Of a DNA stretch of 64,000 nucleotides, positions 26,582 to 35,416 are shown piece after piece. Each line of letters starts with the position of its first letter. The stretch's first letter is position 1. The notes beneath the pieces are model-generated. The model worked only from the letters and a program-made list of their open reading frames with translations. It ran no database searches and was not told where the DNA came from. The stretch comes from Caedibacter sp. 38-128 (lineage in GTDB: Bacteria > Pseudomonadota > Alphaproteobacteria > Caedimonadales > Caedimonadaceae). The DNA lies in the NCBI GenBank assembly GCA_001898705.1, contig MKUU01000020.1, forward strand, positions 48,488 to 112,487, given 5' to 3'. A program made the translations under genes and the position numbers.

Positions 26582-27721
26582 ATGTGGCTTTTGAATGCAA
26601 ACGCGAATGCTATAAAATATTCGGGAGATATAAGCTTGAGCTCAAATGATGTCGCTTTATTCTTAAAAGAATGGCACTTTTCTGATGAGTGGGAGCAATT
26701 CTCATCTAAAGAATCCATTAGTTCTGAGACGTCAGAGCTACAAGATGAAGAACCACTTCTTAATCAAGCTGAGATTGAAAGCCTTCTTAACCATTACAAC
26801 TTACCAAAAAAACAAATTGTTTCTGGGCTTGAACATTTATTAGAGGCTAAAAATTCATCATATTATAATCTTGCTTTTTTAGATAATCTTTTAAAGAATT
26901 TTTCTCAGGAATGCCTGAATGACTGGCGTTCAGCATTATTAATGAGTGATAACTTAGAATATTTTTTACAGGATAAAAATTTTGTTTCACTTAAACATTA
27001 TATTGATGAAACCTTAATTAAGGGAGTGACCAGAGTAATCAAATCTAAACAATGCGAGTCTCCTATTTTTATAAATTTCAGCTCAGAATGTACACATTTA
27101 CTGATTGAGTCTCTTTTGGGGGGGCACCAAACAACTTCATCACTGCAAAAGAATGATAAACCTCTTACAAAAATTGAAAATAATATTAGTCTTCATTTTA
27201 TACACACATTAATAGCCGCGCTTGAGAGAGCATTTAGCAAACTTGTTAAATATGAATTCTATTTAGAGAAAAAAAACAATCTAACTGACTTAATGAGCTT
27301 AAGCCATTTCTCAGATAATGCTCTTCTTGTTAAGTTTATGCTTAGAATTAATTCTTCATCAAACGTTATCAATGTACTTTTTCCCATGCCTTTTTTAGAA
27401 GATTTTAAACAAAAATTAGAGAGAGAAAATGAGATAAATAGACAACCATATACGGCTATATGGCAAAATTATTTAGCTCAAGGATTAGAAGAAACAAATC
27501 TTGCAGTAGATGCAAAATTACCTACAATGACTTTTTCCTTAGCAGAAATTCTCAATTGGAAAATAGGTACTCGAATAATTCTTCCTCTAAAGCCTTCTTC
27601 ACCGATTTCATTAGAATGTGGAGGATTAGAGCTTATGAAAGGAGAAATGGGACAGCGTAATAATTCTGTTGCAATTCAAATTAAGCGTAATAAACTTACT
27701 TCATTAAAGGAAGAAGAATGA
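26582..27721 (+). CDS. fliM: Flagellar motor switch protein FliM-like
   Basis: A 379-residue protein matching FliM along its length. An N-terminal LNQAEIESLL (about 61-70) corresponds to the usual LSQDEID-LL. The middle domain has FLDNLLKNFSQECL, INFSSECTHLLIESLLGG and KIENNISLHFIHTL. The C-terminal SpoA-type domain (about 305-370) has LAEILNWKIGTRIILPL and NNSVAIQIKR. FliM forms the C-ring and receives CheY-P; the CheY-binding N-terminal peptide is not obvious here. It overlaps the next gene by four bases. No other flagellar gene except that partner is in the window. Confidence 0.8.
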   Translation: MWLLNANANAIKYSGDISLSSNDVALFLKEWHFSDEWEQFSSKESISSETSELQDEEPLLNQAEIESLLNHYNLPKKQIVSGLEHLLEAKNSSYYNLAFLDNLLKNFSQECLNDWRSALLMSDNLEYFLQDKNFVSLKHYIDETLIKGVTRVIKSKQCESPIFINFSSECTHLLIESLLGGHQTTSSLQKNDKPLTKIENNISLHFIHTLIAALERAFSKLVKYEFYLEKKNNLTDLMSLSHFSDNALLVKFMLRINSSSNVINVLFPMPFLEDFKQKLERENEINRQPYTAIWQNYLAQGLEETNLAVDAKLPTMTFSLAEILNWKIGTRIILPLKPSSPISLECGGLELMKGEMGQRNNSVAIQIKRNKLTSLKEEE

Positions 27722-28134
27722 CATTTTCTATTATTATGGATCTTATTGCTGTTGCTATTTTGATAGCGACTCTTATTTATGTATTTGTTTTAAATCAGCA
27801 GTTAAAGAAAAATCGTCATCAGTTAGAAACCTTTATTGAGAATTTTTCATCTTCCTTAAACCGAGCAGAGTTAACTATAAAAGAACTTAAGGAATTAAAA
27901 GACACAGTTTTAAAAAGACTCATTGAGCAGCGCCATAAAGCTTCTGTATTAAAAGATGAACTCGCCTTTCTTCTCGATCGAGGCGAAAGCATTGCTCAAC
28001 AACTTGAAAAAGAAATTAGGGAAGCTCGGAAAATTAAGAAACCTAGTGGCTTTTATGATTCCCAATCTACAACTTTTGTAGAAAAAACAGAAGAAGAACC
28101 GGCGCTAGTTCGTTCTTTAAAAAAGATACGATAA
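27718..28134 (+). CDS. DUF6468-like single-pass membrane protein paired with FliM
   Basis: A 138-residue protein with one N-terminal membrane segment (about 6-28, LIAVAILIATLIYVFVL) followed by a long Lys/Glu-rich helical region (30-110), probably coiled coil. This is the pattern of the DUF6468 family found beside fliM in alphaproteobacteria. Its exact motor role is unknown. The start overlaps the fliM stop, so translation is coupled. The family call is from memory of context and layout, not a search. Confidence 0.6.
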   Translation: MTFSIIMDLIAVAILIATLIYVFVLNQQLKKNRHQLETFIENFSSSLNRAELTIKELKELKDTVLKRLIEQRHKASVLKDELAFLLDRGESIAQQLEKEIREARKIKKPSGFYDSQSTTFVEKTEEEPALVRSLKKIR

Positions 28135-28145
28135 ATAAGTGGCCT

Positions 28146-28595
28146 TTAATTTATAATTTCTACTCGCAAAGTACTCCCCTCGGTAGATACAACTTTAAGC
28201 TTCGTCCCTTTGCTGCAGCTTGGGCCTTTAATGCTCCAAATTGTATCTCCCAATTGAATTTTTCCTTGTCCATTTTCAAGAGTCTCCTCTAATGTGAAAA
28301 TGTAACCAATATACTGTTTGGCTCGTCGATTTAATACTTGGGAACCTAAAGCATTTTGAGTTTTAGATCTGAAACGTAAATAAAGCGTGACTGAAGCAAC
28401 TGAAATGATTGAAAATAACAATAATTGGTATACTAGGCTCAGAGTTGGCATAACCCATATCATAGCCCCTATGATTCCTGCTGAAATTGCAAGCCATAAA
28501 AAATAAGCACCAGGAACTGTTAACTCAAGCATTAAAAATATAATTCCTAAGATCCACCAATGCCATACCGTGATTGTATCAAAAAATTCCACCAT
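28146..28595 (-). CDS. NfeD-like membrane protein
   Basis: A 149-residue protein. It has three hydrophobic segments (about 10-75: WWILGIIFLMLELTVPGA, then IIGAMIWV and LVYQLLLFSIISVASV) and a C-terminal OB-like beta domain (85-149: GSQVLNRRAKQYIG, GKIQLGDTIWSIKG). This is the short NfeD/YbbK form. It works with the adjacent SPFH protein in membrane microdomain or quality control. Its start overlaps the stop of that gene by one base. Confidence 0.88.
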   Translation of the reverse strand: MVEFFDTITVWHWWILGIIFLMLELTVPGAYFLWLAISAGIIGAMIWVMPTLSLVYQLLLFSIISVASVTLYLRFRSKTQNALGSQVLNRRAKQYIGYIFTLEETLENGQGKIQLGDTIWSIKGPSCSKGTKLKVVSTEGSTLRVEIIN

Positions 28596-29536
28596 TAAAC
28601 TTCCTTTTTCTTCGAGGTATTCTTTGACATAAAGGCTTCTTTTGCAATCTCGCTAATTCCTCCTATGGATCCAATAATACTTGTAGATTCCAAGGGTAAG
28701 AATAATATTTTTTGATTGTCGGCAGCGCCAATTGTTTGTAAGGCGTCAACATATTTTTGAGCAACAAAATAGTTAACTGCTTGAGGATTTCCTTTTGCAA
28801 TGGTGTGGGAAACAGATTCAATTGCCTTTGCCTCTGCAGCTGCAAGACGTTCACGAGCTTCCGCATCACGATAAGCTGCTTCCTTGCGCCCTTCAGCTTC
28901 AAGAATAGCAGATTGTTTTGCTCCATCTGCAATCAAAATTGCAGATTGTTTTTCTCCTTCTGCTTCCAAAACTGTAGCTCTCTTTTCTCGTTCAGCTTTC
29001 ATCTGACGTGCCATTGCATCAACAAGATCTTTCGGTGGTGTAATATCTTTAATTTCGACACGTGTTACCTTGACACCCCACGGCGTTGTTGCATCATCCA
29101 TGACACGTAACAAAGAAGTATTAATTTTTTCACGGTTGGAAAGTAGTTCATCCATATCCATACCTCCCATCACCGTTCTAATATTAGTCATAGCAAGGTT
29201 AATCATCGCACGATCAATGTTAGCAACTTCATATGCAGCTTTAGCCGCATCTAATACTTGATAAAAAACAACTCCATCTACTTTTATCATGGCGTTATCT
29301 TGTGTAATAATATCTTGAGAAGGAACGTCAAAGACATTCTCTTGCATACTGATTTTTGCCCCAACACTGTCTACAAAGGGAATAATAAAATTAAGCCCTG
29401 GTTCCAAAGTGCGAATATAACGACCAAATCTCTCCACTGTCCATTCGTAACCTTGTGGAACAGATTTCACAGCTAAAAGAACAAAAATAAACGTAAGTGC
29501 TAAAAATAAAAAACCAAAAATATGCGAAAAATCCAT
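28595..29536 (-). CDS. qmcA: SPFH/Band 7 protein of the QmcA type
   Basis: A 313-residue protein with an N-terminal membrane anchor (4-25), then the SPFH/prohibitin domain (VPQGYEWTVERFGRY, LEPGLNFIIPFVDS, QDIITQDNAMIKVDGVVFYQ). A long Ala/Glu/Lys coiled coil (about 170-250) contains internal repeats around KQSAILIADGAKQSAILEA. It matches QmcA/stomatin-like proteins that scaffold membrane domains and modulate proteases. The qmcA-nfeD operon is a conserved pair. Confidence 0.92.
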   Translation of the reverse strand: MDFSHIFGFLFLALTFIFVLLAVKSVPQGYEWTVERFGRYIRTLEPGLNFIIPFVDSVGAKISMQENVFDVPSQDIITQDNAMIKVDGVVFYQVLDAAKAAYEVANIDRAMINLAMTNIRTVMGGMDMDELLSNREKINTSLLRVMDDATTPWGVKVTRVEIKDITPPKDLVDAMARQMKAEREKRATVLEAEGEKQSAILIADGAKQSAILEAEGRKEAAYRDAEARERLAAAEAKAIESVSHTIAKGNPQAVNYFVAQKYVDALQTIGAADNQKILFLPLESTSIIGSIGGISEIAKEAFMSKNTSKKKEV

Positions 29537-29640
29537 TGGAGACTCCTTTTAATCATAATATAAAGAGTTTTTCATATTTTTGAAAGGTTCTTGTGTTTAA
29601 GCTAAAAATAACCGTATGGCAGCTAAACAATGGAATTAAA

Positions 29641-31257
29641 ATGATACGAATTATATTTTTTATTATTTCTCTAGTTGCAATTTATGATGCAGGACTTGCA
29701 TCTGTATCGCCTTTATTAAACCAAATTCATAACAATTTATTGAGCAAGTTTCAGAATGACGTTTTAATAGGTCACTTAAATGAAAAAAATCTGCAACTTA
29801 CTAAGTTTTACAAAAGAAATAATTTTAAACCTCAATGGATTACAGAAGACGGCCCGATTCCTGCTGTGTTTGTTCTTTTAGAAACAATAAAACAATCAGA
29901 TGTAGAAGGATTGGAACCAAAAGATTACATGAAAAAAATTCTTATAATTGAAGGGTTAATACGCTCACCTTATACCTTTCAATCATTGAGTTCTTTGGAA
30001 GTCCTAGTTACAGAGCTTACTATGGATTATATTGACGATCTATTTGGAGAAAGATTAAATCCTAAAAAAGTAAGTCCCCTACTTTATCTTAACCCCTCTC
30101 CCATTGATGCCTCTGAAGTTCTTCATAAAGAAATTGAAAATGACTCTTCAGGACAGTGGTTAAAAAAGCTCACAGTTAATCACATTCACTATCAAGTTCT
30201 GAAAAATATGCTAGCTTATTATCGTTCTCTTCTAAAGCAAGGGAACTGGGTTACAATTACCCCACCTAAATCTTTTAAGAATTTCCAAGAAAACTTTCTA
30301 CTTGTTTCTCAGCTTCAGGCTGTTCTTAAGCAATATAAAATCTATCAAGCAGAACTTAATGGTATTTTTGATATAAAAACTAAACAAGCTCTTATAAATT
30401 TTCAAAAACTTTTTGGCCAAGAACCCGATGGCCTTTTAGGTCCAGAAACTTTAAAAGCTCTCAATACATCTCTTCAGGAACGTATAAAGCAAATCATCGT
30501 GACAATGGAGAGATGGCGTTGGTTTCCTCTTGATATTAAAGAGAAGTATATAATCGTTAATATTGCCGGGTTTACTTTAACCGGCTATAAAAATCAGCAA
30601 GAAGTCTTACACATGCCTATTATTATAGGGCAAAAACTTCGAAAAACTCCTGTTTTTTCATCCTCAATATCTGAAATTCGTTTTAACCCTATATGGTACG
30701 TACCTCGAAGTATTGCTATTAAAGATAAGCTGCCTCTTTTGAAAGAAAATCCGCATTTATTAGCAACAAAAGGGTACACTGTACGTGATCGAGTTGGTAA
30801 TATAATAGATCCAACAAAAATTAATTGGACAGAAATATCAGCATCAGATTTTCCTTTTTCGTTAGTACAAGCGCCTGGGGCCATAAATGCTCTGGGGAGA
30901 ATTTTTTTCAATATTCAAAGCCCTTTTGGCATCTTCTTACATGATACGCCTGATGCTCATTTATTTAAAAAGGCTAAAAGAAATTTTAGTTCTGGTTGTA
31001 TTAGAGTCGCAAGCCCCATTGATCTTTCATTATTTATCTTAAAGGATCATCAGGATGTTAATTTTGAATTTGTTCAGAATAAGATTGATAATAATGAAAC
31101 TTCAAGCATTCATTTATCAAAGCCCATCCCTGTGCATATTACCTATCTAACAGTTTGGTTTGATAAGGAAGGACAATATCATTTTGCGGACGACATCTAT
31201 GATTTAGATCAAGTAATTTGGGATGCCCTACAAAGACGTACTCAAATGTTAAAATAA
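29641..31257 (+). CDS. L,D-transpeptidase, YcbB/LdtD type
   Basis: A 538-residue periplasmic enzyme. It has a signal peptide (1-20), an N-terminal scaffold region, a peptidoglycan-binding domain (about 225-285: NGIFDIKTKQALINFQKLFG and PDGLLGPET), and a YkuD catalytic domain with IFLHDTP and SSGCIRV. The nucleophile is Cys453 and the His lies in the HDTP motif. It forms 3-3 crosslinks in peptidoglycan or attaches proteins. The ATG at 29641 is preferred because it begins the signal peptide and has GGAA upstream; the GTG at 29593 would add 16 non-conserved residues. Confidence 0.9.
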   Translation: MIRIIFFIISLVAIYDAGLASVSPLLNQIHNNLLSKFQNDVLIGHLNEKNLQLTKFYKRNNFKPQWITEDGPIPAVFVLLETIKQSDVEGLEPKDYMKKILIIEGLIRSPYTFQSLSSLEVLVTELTMDYIDDLFGERLNPKKVSPLLYLNPSPIDASEVLHKEIENDSSGQWLKKLTVNHIHYQVLKNMLAYYRSLLKQGNWVTITPPKSFKNFQENFLLVSQLQAVLKQYKIYQAELNGIFDIKTKQALINFQKLFGQEPDGLLGPETLKALNTSLQERIKQIIVTMERWRWFPLDIKEKYIIVNIAGFTLTGYKNQQEVLHMPIIIGQKLRKTPVFSSSISEIRFNPIWYVPRSIAIKDKLPLLKENPHLLATKGYTVRDRVGNIIDPTKINWTEISASDFPFSLVQAPGAINALGRIFFNIQSPFGIFLHDTPDAHLFKKAKRNFSSGCIRVASPIDLSLFILKDHQDVNFEFVQNKIDNNETSSIHLSKPIPVHITYLTVWFDKEGQYHFADDIYDLDQVIWDALQRRTQMLK

Positions 31258-31320
31258 GTATATTTTTCTATTTCTTTCTCGAAGTAGAATACTAAATTTC
31301 CGCGTATTTATAAAAATTAA

Positions 31321-31397
31321 TGGTAGCGGAGGAGGGATTTGAACCCCCGACACACGGATTATGATTCCGCCGCTCTAACCAACTGAGCTACTCCGCC
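31321..31397 (-). tRNA. tRNA-Met (CAT), elongator type
   Basis: A 77-base tRNA on the minus strand. The acceptor GGCGGAG pairs with CTCCGCT (G1-T72 wobble), with D arm GCTCAGTTGGTTAGAGC, anticodon loop TCATAAT, T loop TTCAAAT, discriminator A73 and encoded CCA. The D arm and the lack of an initiator-type 1-72 mismatch argue for elongator Met. A tRNA-Ile2 with modified C34 cannot be fully excluded. Confidence 0.93.
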
Positions 31398-31528
31398 TTA
31401 AGACTTTAGAGTTTCAAGTCTATACCTTTCTCTTTAGCCACTGTCAAGGTTTTCAAAGCATTATATTAAGAAACGATTTATTAATTTCTCTCAGTTTATA
31501 CTCACGACATAAAGATAAAGTAAGAATT

Positions 31529-32314
31529 ATGGTATCGAAAAATAAAATAATTGCTATCGTAGGTGGTATGGGACCCGCAAGCGGAGAATTTCTCCAAACA
31601 CTTCTATTTGAGGAAATGCGTACCAAACTTTGTATTCAAAACGATCAAGAATACCTTGATACTATTCATTGTTCTTTTGGAAGTGAGATTCCAGATAGAA
31701 CGGCTTTTCTAGAAGGAAAAACTAGCCTTAATCCAGCAGTGCCTGTTTTTAGGATTTTTCAACAACTTGAAGTCCTATCATATGCTTATAAAAGGCCAAT
31801 TATTGGCTGTATTTCTTGTAATACATTTTTTGCTCCCCCCATATTCAATCAATTTGTAGAATTATGGAATCAAACACCCTTACAGCATGTACAATACTTA
31901 AATTTAATTAAACACACAGCAAACTTCATCTTCACTCAATTTCAACCAGGCGATAAGGTTGGCCTTCTATCAACGACAGGAGAGAGAAAACTAAAAGTAT
32001 ATCAAAATACATTGGAAGAAAGAGGATTAAGCATTTTACATCTTGATTTAAAAAATCAAAAGAAGCTGCATCAAGCCATTTATGAGGTCAAAAGAGATCC
32101 ATTTCATGCGTATAAGTCTCATAAAACGATTCTAGATGCTATTTCGCTTCTATTATCACAAGGAGCTCAAAAAGTTTTGTTAGGCTGTACAGAGATTTCC
32201 TTAGTCGTCAATCAGCATGGTTTTAATTCATCACAACATATTGATCCACTAAGAATTATTGCACAGGCTTCTTTCAAAGATGCTTTACTTCCAGCTGAAT
32301 CTTTCACGTGTTAG
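31529..32314 (+). CDS. Aspartate/glutamate racemase family protein
   Basis: A 261-residue cofactor-independent racemase-type protein. The N-terminal strand motif IVGGMGPASGE is present, and the two catalytic Cys lie in CISCNTF (C97) and LLGCTEISL (C220). Both active-site cysteines are kept, so it is predicted to interconvert L- and D-Asp or Glu, for example for peptidoglycan or D-amino-acid use. It is closer in motifs to RacX/YgeA-type Asp/Glu racemases than to MurI. It is the first gene of a four-gene run. Confidence 0.85.
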   Translation: MVSKNKIIAIVGGMGPASGEFLQTLLFEEMRTKLCIQNDQEYLDTIHCSFGSEIPDRTAFLEGKTSLNPAVPVFRIFQQLEVLSYAYKRPIIGCISCNTFFAPPIFNQFVELWNQTPLQHVQYLNLIKHTANFIFTQFQPGDKVGLLSTTGERKLKVYQNTLEERGLSILHLDLKNQKKLHQAIYEVKRDPFHAYKSHKTILDAISLLLSQGAQKVLLGCTEISLVVNQHGFNSSQHIDPLRIIAQASFKDALLPAESFTC

Positions 32315-32343
32315 AGTATTTTTTTAAACAGGGAATTATATTA

Positions 32344-33237
32344 ATGCGAGCCTTTTTATCTTATAGCAAGACGTTCTCCCTACTTTTTCAAATCTTATAT
32401 ACTTGGGTTGCTTTAGCAAACTCAGACTCGTCTCTTACTGAAAAGAATTATTCTAAAGACATTCAAGATATTGTTACAAACGGAAAACTTGTTGTTGCGA
32501 TCTTAAAAACTGATAACCCTCCATTTTTTATGACAACTCCAGAAGGTAAATTAGATGGAATAGATATTGAACTTAGTGAGAGAATAGCAAAAGAGTTGGG
32601 CGTAACTCTTGAGATCAATCGAACGGCACAAACTTATGATGAAGTTGTAAACCTTGTTGCTTCGGGCGAGGTAGATCTAGGGGTCTCAAAACTTAGCTAT
32701 ACAGACGAAAGAGCTAAAAAAGTCCTTTATACTAAGCCCTATGCTGTTTTTCGTAAAGCCATGCTTGTTAACCGCCTCGTGTATGCAGGTATTAAGAGGC
32801 AGCGTAATGCAGAAACTTTATTAGATCTTTTTTCAAAACCTGATTCAAAGATCGGCATTGTACAAAAAAGTTCTTATATAGATTTTGCAAAAAATTTATT
32901 TCCTAATGCGTCAATTAATGAGATTGAAACATGGGAACACGGCCTTAAATTGCTGCAAGAAGGAAAACTTCTTGCATTATTTCGGGATGAAATTGAAACA
33001 CAAAAATTCTTATTCTCTCGCCCTGATGCAAATTTAAAATTATTATCCCTTATTATTAAGTCTCAAGAAGATTCTATTCGCATGGTTGTTCCCCGAAATC
33101 GGCTACATTTTCTTTTATGGATAAATGGTTTCTTAGAAACAAATCAAATCAAATATGATTCTCATATGCTCCTTGAAAAAAATGAAAAATATTTACACAA
33201 ATTAAAGGAATTAAAGCGCACAATTGACTATAGATAA
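32344..33237 (+). CDS. Periplasmic amino-acid-type substrate-binding protein
   Basis: A 297-residue protein of the bacterial extracellular solute-binding family 3. It has a signal peptide (about 1-22), then KLVVAILKTDNPPFFM and GIDIELSERIAKELGV. The ligand-site segments GEVDLGVSKLSYTDERAK and FSKPDSKIGIVQKSSY follow. Family 3 proteins mostly bind polar amino acids. No ABC permease or ATPase accompanies it, so it may serve as a receptor for the neighbouring Cache-cyclase or supply another transporter. The ATG at 32344 has AGGGA upstream and begins the signal peptide; the GTG at 32308 overlaps the racemase. Confidence 0.85.
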   Translation: MRAFLSYSKTFSLLFQILYTWVALANSDSSLTEKNYSKDIQDIVTNGKLVVAILKTDNPPFFMTTPEGKLDGIDIELSERIAKELGVTLEINRTAQTYDEVVNLVASGEVDLGVSKLSYTDERAKKVLYTKPYAVFRKAMLVNRLVYAGIKRQRNAETLLDLFSKPDSKIGIVQKSSYIDFAKNLFPNASINEIETWEHGLKLLQEGKLLALFRDEIETQKFLFSRPDANLKLLSLIIKSQEDSIRMVVPRNRLHFLLWINGFLETNQIKYDSHMLLEKNEKYLHKLKELKRTIDYR

Positions 33238-33259
33238 ATAACTACGAGGGATAAAAATT

Positions 33260-35413
33260 ATGCTGAAAATTAATTTCAGCTTTAAGAGTCGAAAACTAGA
33301 AATAGATATTATTTCTAGTTTTTTTGCGCTTATTCTTGTCACTGCTTTATCTATTATTTGGTATACCTATCGCAACAGCACACAAGCACTTTTAAATCTT
33401 TCGCAGGATCTAATTTCCGAGGTAAGCGAATCAGTAATCGAAAAAACAATTGCTCCTCTTACAATTGCAAAATCGTTATCTGAATTAGGATCTACTCTTA
33501 TCAAGACTGAAGAAGATATCAGTATAGATAATCAATCTTTATTGAATTATATCGAACATACTTTACGAATCTACCCAACCATTTCAAACTATTATATTGG
33601 AAGTAATAAAGGACGGTTTCTACAAATCAGACGACTTTCTGATAAACCTACCTATCGAGTTGATCCTTCTCGTTTACTTCCAGCCCCAGCTAAATTTGCT
33701 ATACGTTTAATTGACCATTCACTTACACAACCTGTTGAAAGTTGGTTTTATTTAGACAATGTAGGAAAAATTATTGAGTCCGAAAATATTAGCAAAGTGC
33801 TATATGATCATCGTCAACGCAGTTGGTATGCAGACGTCGCTCAAGATCGGGAATTTAGATGGAGCCCAATTTATGTCTTTAATACCAATAAAAAACCCGG
33901 CATCACAGCAGCTATGCCAATCCTTGATGAAAATGGCCGGCTATTTGCAGTAACTGCTGTTGATATTAATATTGATACGTTCTCTCAGTTTTTACAAGAA
34001 TTACGCATTGGGAAGCTGGGAGTTACATTTATTATTAATACAGATGGGCAAATCATTGCACATCCAGATCCCTTCCAAACGGTTAAAGCTGATGGGGATG
34101 AAGTTTCGATGATGTCAATCCAAGATATCAAGGATAAACATCTAAATACAGCCTTTCAAAAGTACCAGCAAAATAAAAATAGTAAATTTATTTTTACCCA
34201 TAATGACATTGAGTACATTGCTTATTTTAAAACTTTTCCAAAATCATTTGAGCATAAATGGCTCATTGGAATTGTTGTTCCAACGAGCGATATCATTGGC
34301 CCTGCAGTACAAACGCAAAAGCATATTCTTCTCATCTCATTTATTATTCTTATATTATCTATTTTTCTTATAGGATTTTTAGCGCGAAGAATTTCGCAAC
34401 CTATCATGCTGCTTTCAGAGCAAGCTAGTCAGATTAAAAATTTTGAAATTTTTGAATCAGAACCTCTTTCTTCCCACATTTATGAAATCCAAGTCCTTGA
34501 AAATTCAATGGCAGCAATGAGACAAAATCTTAAAACTTTTGCCAAGTTCGTTCCGAAGGCATTAGTAAAAAAACTAGTTCAACGCTCTCAAGAAGTCCGT
34601 ATCAGTGGTAATATTAAAAAGCTTACTCTATTTTTTACAGATATTCAGGGGTTTACGTCAGTTAGTGAATCATATCCCCCTGAAAAATTAATGTCCCATA
34701 TCTCAGAATATTTTGCCGCGTTATCAGAAATTATCATTCATCAAAATGGAACCATTGATAAGTATATAGGCGATGCAATTATGGCTTTTTGGGGAGCCCC
34801 TTTAAACGATAAGCATCACGCCTTAAATGCATGCATAGCAGCTCTATACTGTCAAAAACGTTTAGATGAACTTAATCGAAAATGGGAATCTGAAAAAAAA
34901 CCAATTCTTATTACTCGAATAGGAATTGAGACTGGGGAAGCTCTTGTTGGAACGATAGGATCTTTCGATCGACTGAATTATACAGCTTTAGGAGATACTG
35001 TAAATTTAGCCTCTAGATTAGAGGGTACGAACAAATACTATAACACTCGAATTATTATTGGTGAACAAACTCAAAGAGAAATTAGAGATGAAGGTATTGT
35101 GCGACCTTTAGATAAAGTTTCAGTTAAAGGAAAAAAAGCAAGTGTTACCATTTATGAGCTTGTGGCTCTCAAAAATGGAGATCCCAGCCTCTTACCAACG
35201 AAAGAGCAGACTAACTTATGTTCTCAATTTACGGTTGGATATCGTCTTTATCTTGAAAGACGTTGGAAAGAAGCTCTAAAGCATTTTGAGGAAATGCTCA
35301 AAATTTTTGGTAACGATTATCCTACCCAGCTCTATATAGAAAGATGCCAACAATATTTAAAAGAACCTCCTCCTCAAAGTTGGGATGGTATTTATCATCT
35401 AAAGGATAAATAA
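33260..35413 (+). CDS. Membrane adenylate/guanylate cyclase with extracytoplasmic Cache sensor
   Basis: A 717-residue protein. Membrane helix 1 is at about 17-36, a large periplasmic dCache-like sensor covers 40-350 (PTISNYYIGS, RQRSWYADVAQDREF, ITAAMPILDENGRLFAVTAV), and membrane helix 2 is at about 354-376. A HAMP-like linker follows, then a class III cyclase domain at 450-640. Metal ligands D461 (FFTDIQGFT) and D505 (KYIGDAIMAFWG) and the catalytic Asn/Arg (LGDTVNLASRLE) are present, so it should be active. A Lys at 501 and the ALGD motif favour ATP. The C-terminal tail (about 660-717) looks TPR-like. It lies 22 bases after the binding protein and 3 before the symporter. Confidence 0.9.
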   Translation: MLKINFSFKSRKLEIDIISSFFALILVTALSIIWYTYRNSTQALLNLSQDLISEVSESVIEKTIAPLTIAKSLSELGSTLIKTEEDISIDNQSLLNYIEHTLRIYPTISNYYIGSNKGRFLQIRRLSDKPTYRVDPSRLLPAPAKFAIRLIDHSLTQPVESWFYLDNVGKIIESENISKVLYDHRQRSWYADVAQDREFRWSPIYVFNTNKKPGITAAMPILDENGRLFAVTAVDINIDTFSQFLQELRIGKLGVTFIINTDGQIIAHPDPFQTVKADGDEVSMMSIQDIKDKHLNTAFQKYQQNKNSKFIFTHNDIEYIAYFKTFPKSFEHKWLIGIVVPTSDIIGPAVQTQKHILLISFIILILSIFLIGFLARRISQPIMLLSEQASQIKNFEIFESEPLSSHIYEIQVLENSMAAMRQNLKTFAKFVPKALVKKLVQRSQEVRISGNIKKLTLFFTDIQGFTSVSESYPPEKLMSHISEYFAALSEIIIHQNGTIDKYIGDAIMAFWGAPLNDKHHALNACIAALYCQKRLDELNRKWESEKKPILITRIGIETGEALVGTIGSFDRLNYTALGDTVNLASRLEGTNKYYNTRIIIGEQTQREIRDEGIVRPLDKVSVKGKKASVTIYELVALKNGDPSLLPTKEQTNLCSQFTVGYRLYLERRWKEALKHFEEMLKIFGNDYPTQLYIERCQQYLKEPPPQSWDGIYHLKDK

Positions 35414-35416
35414 TTT

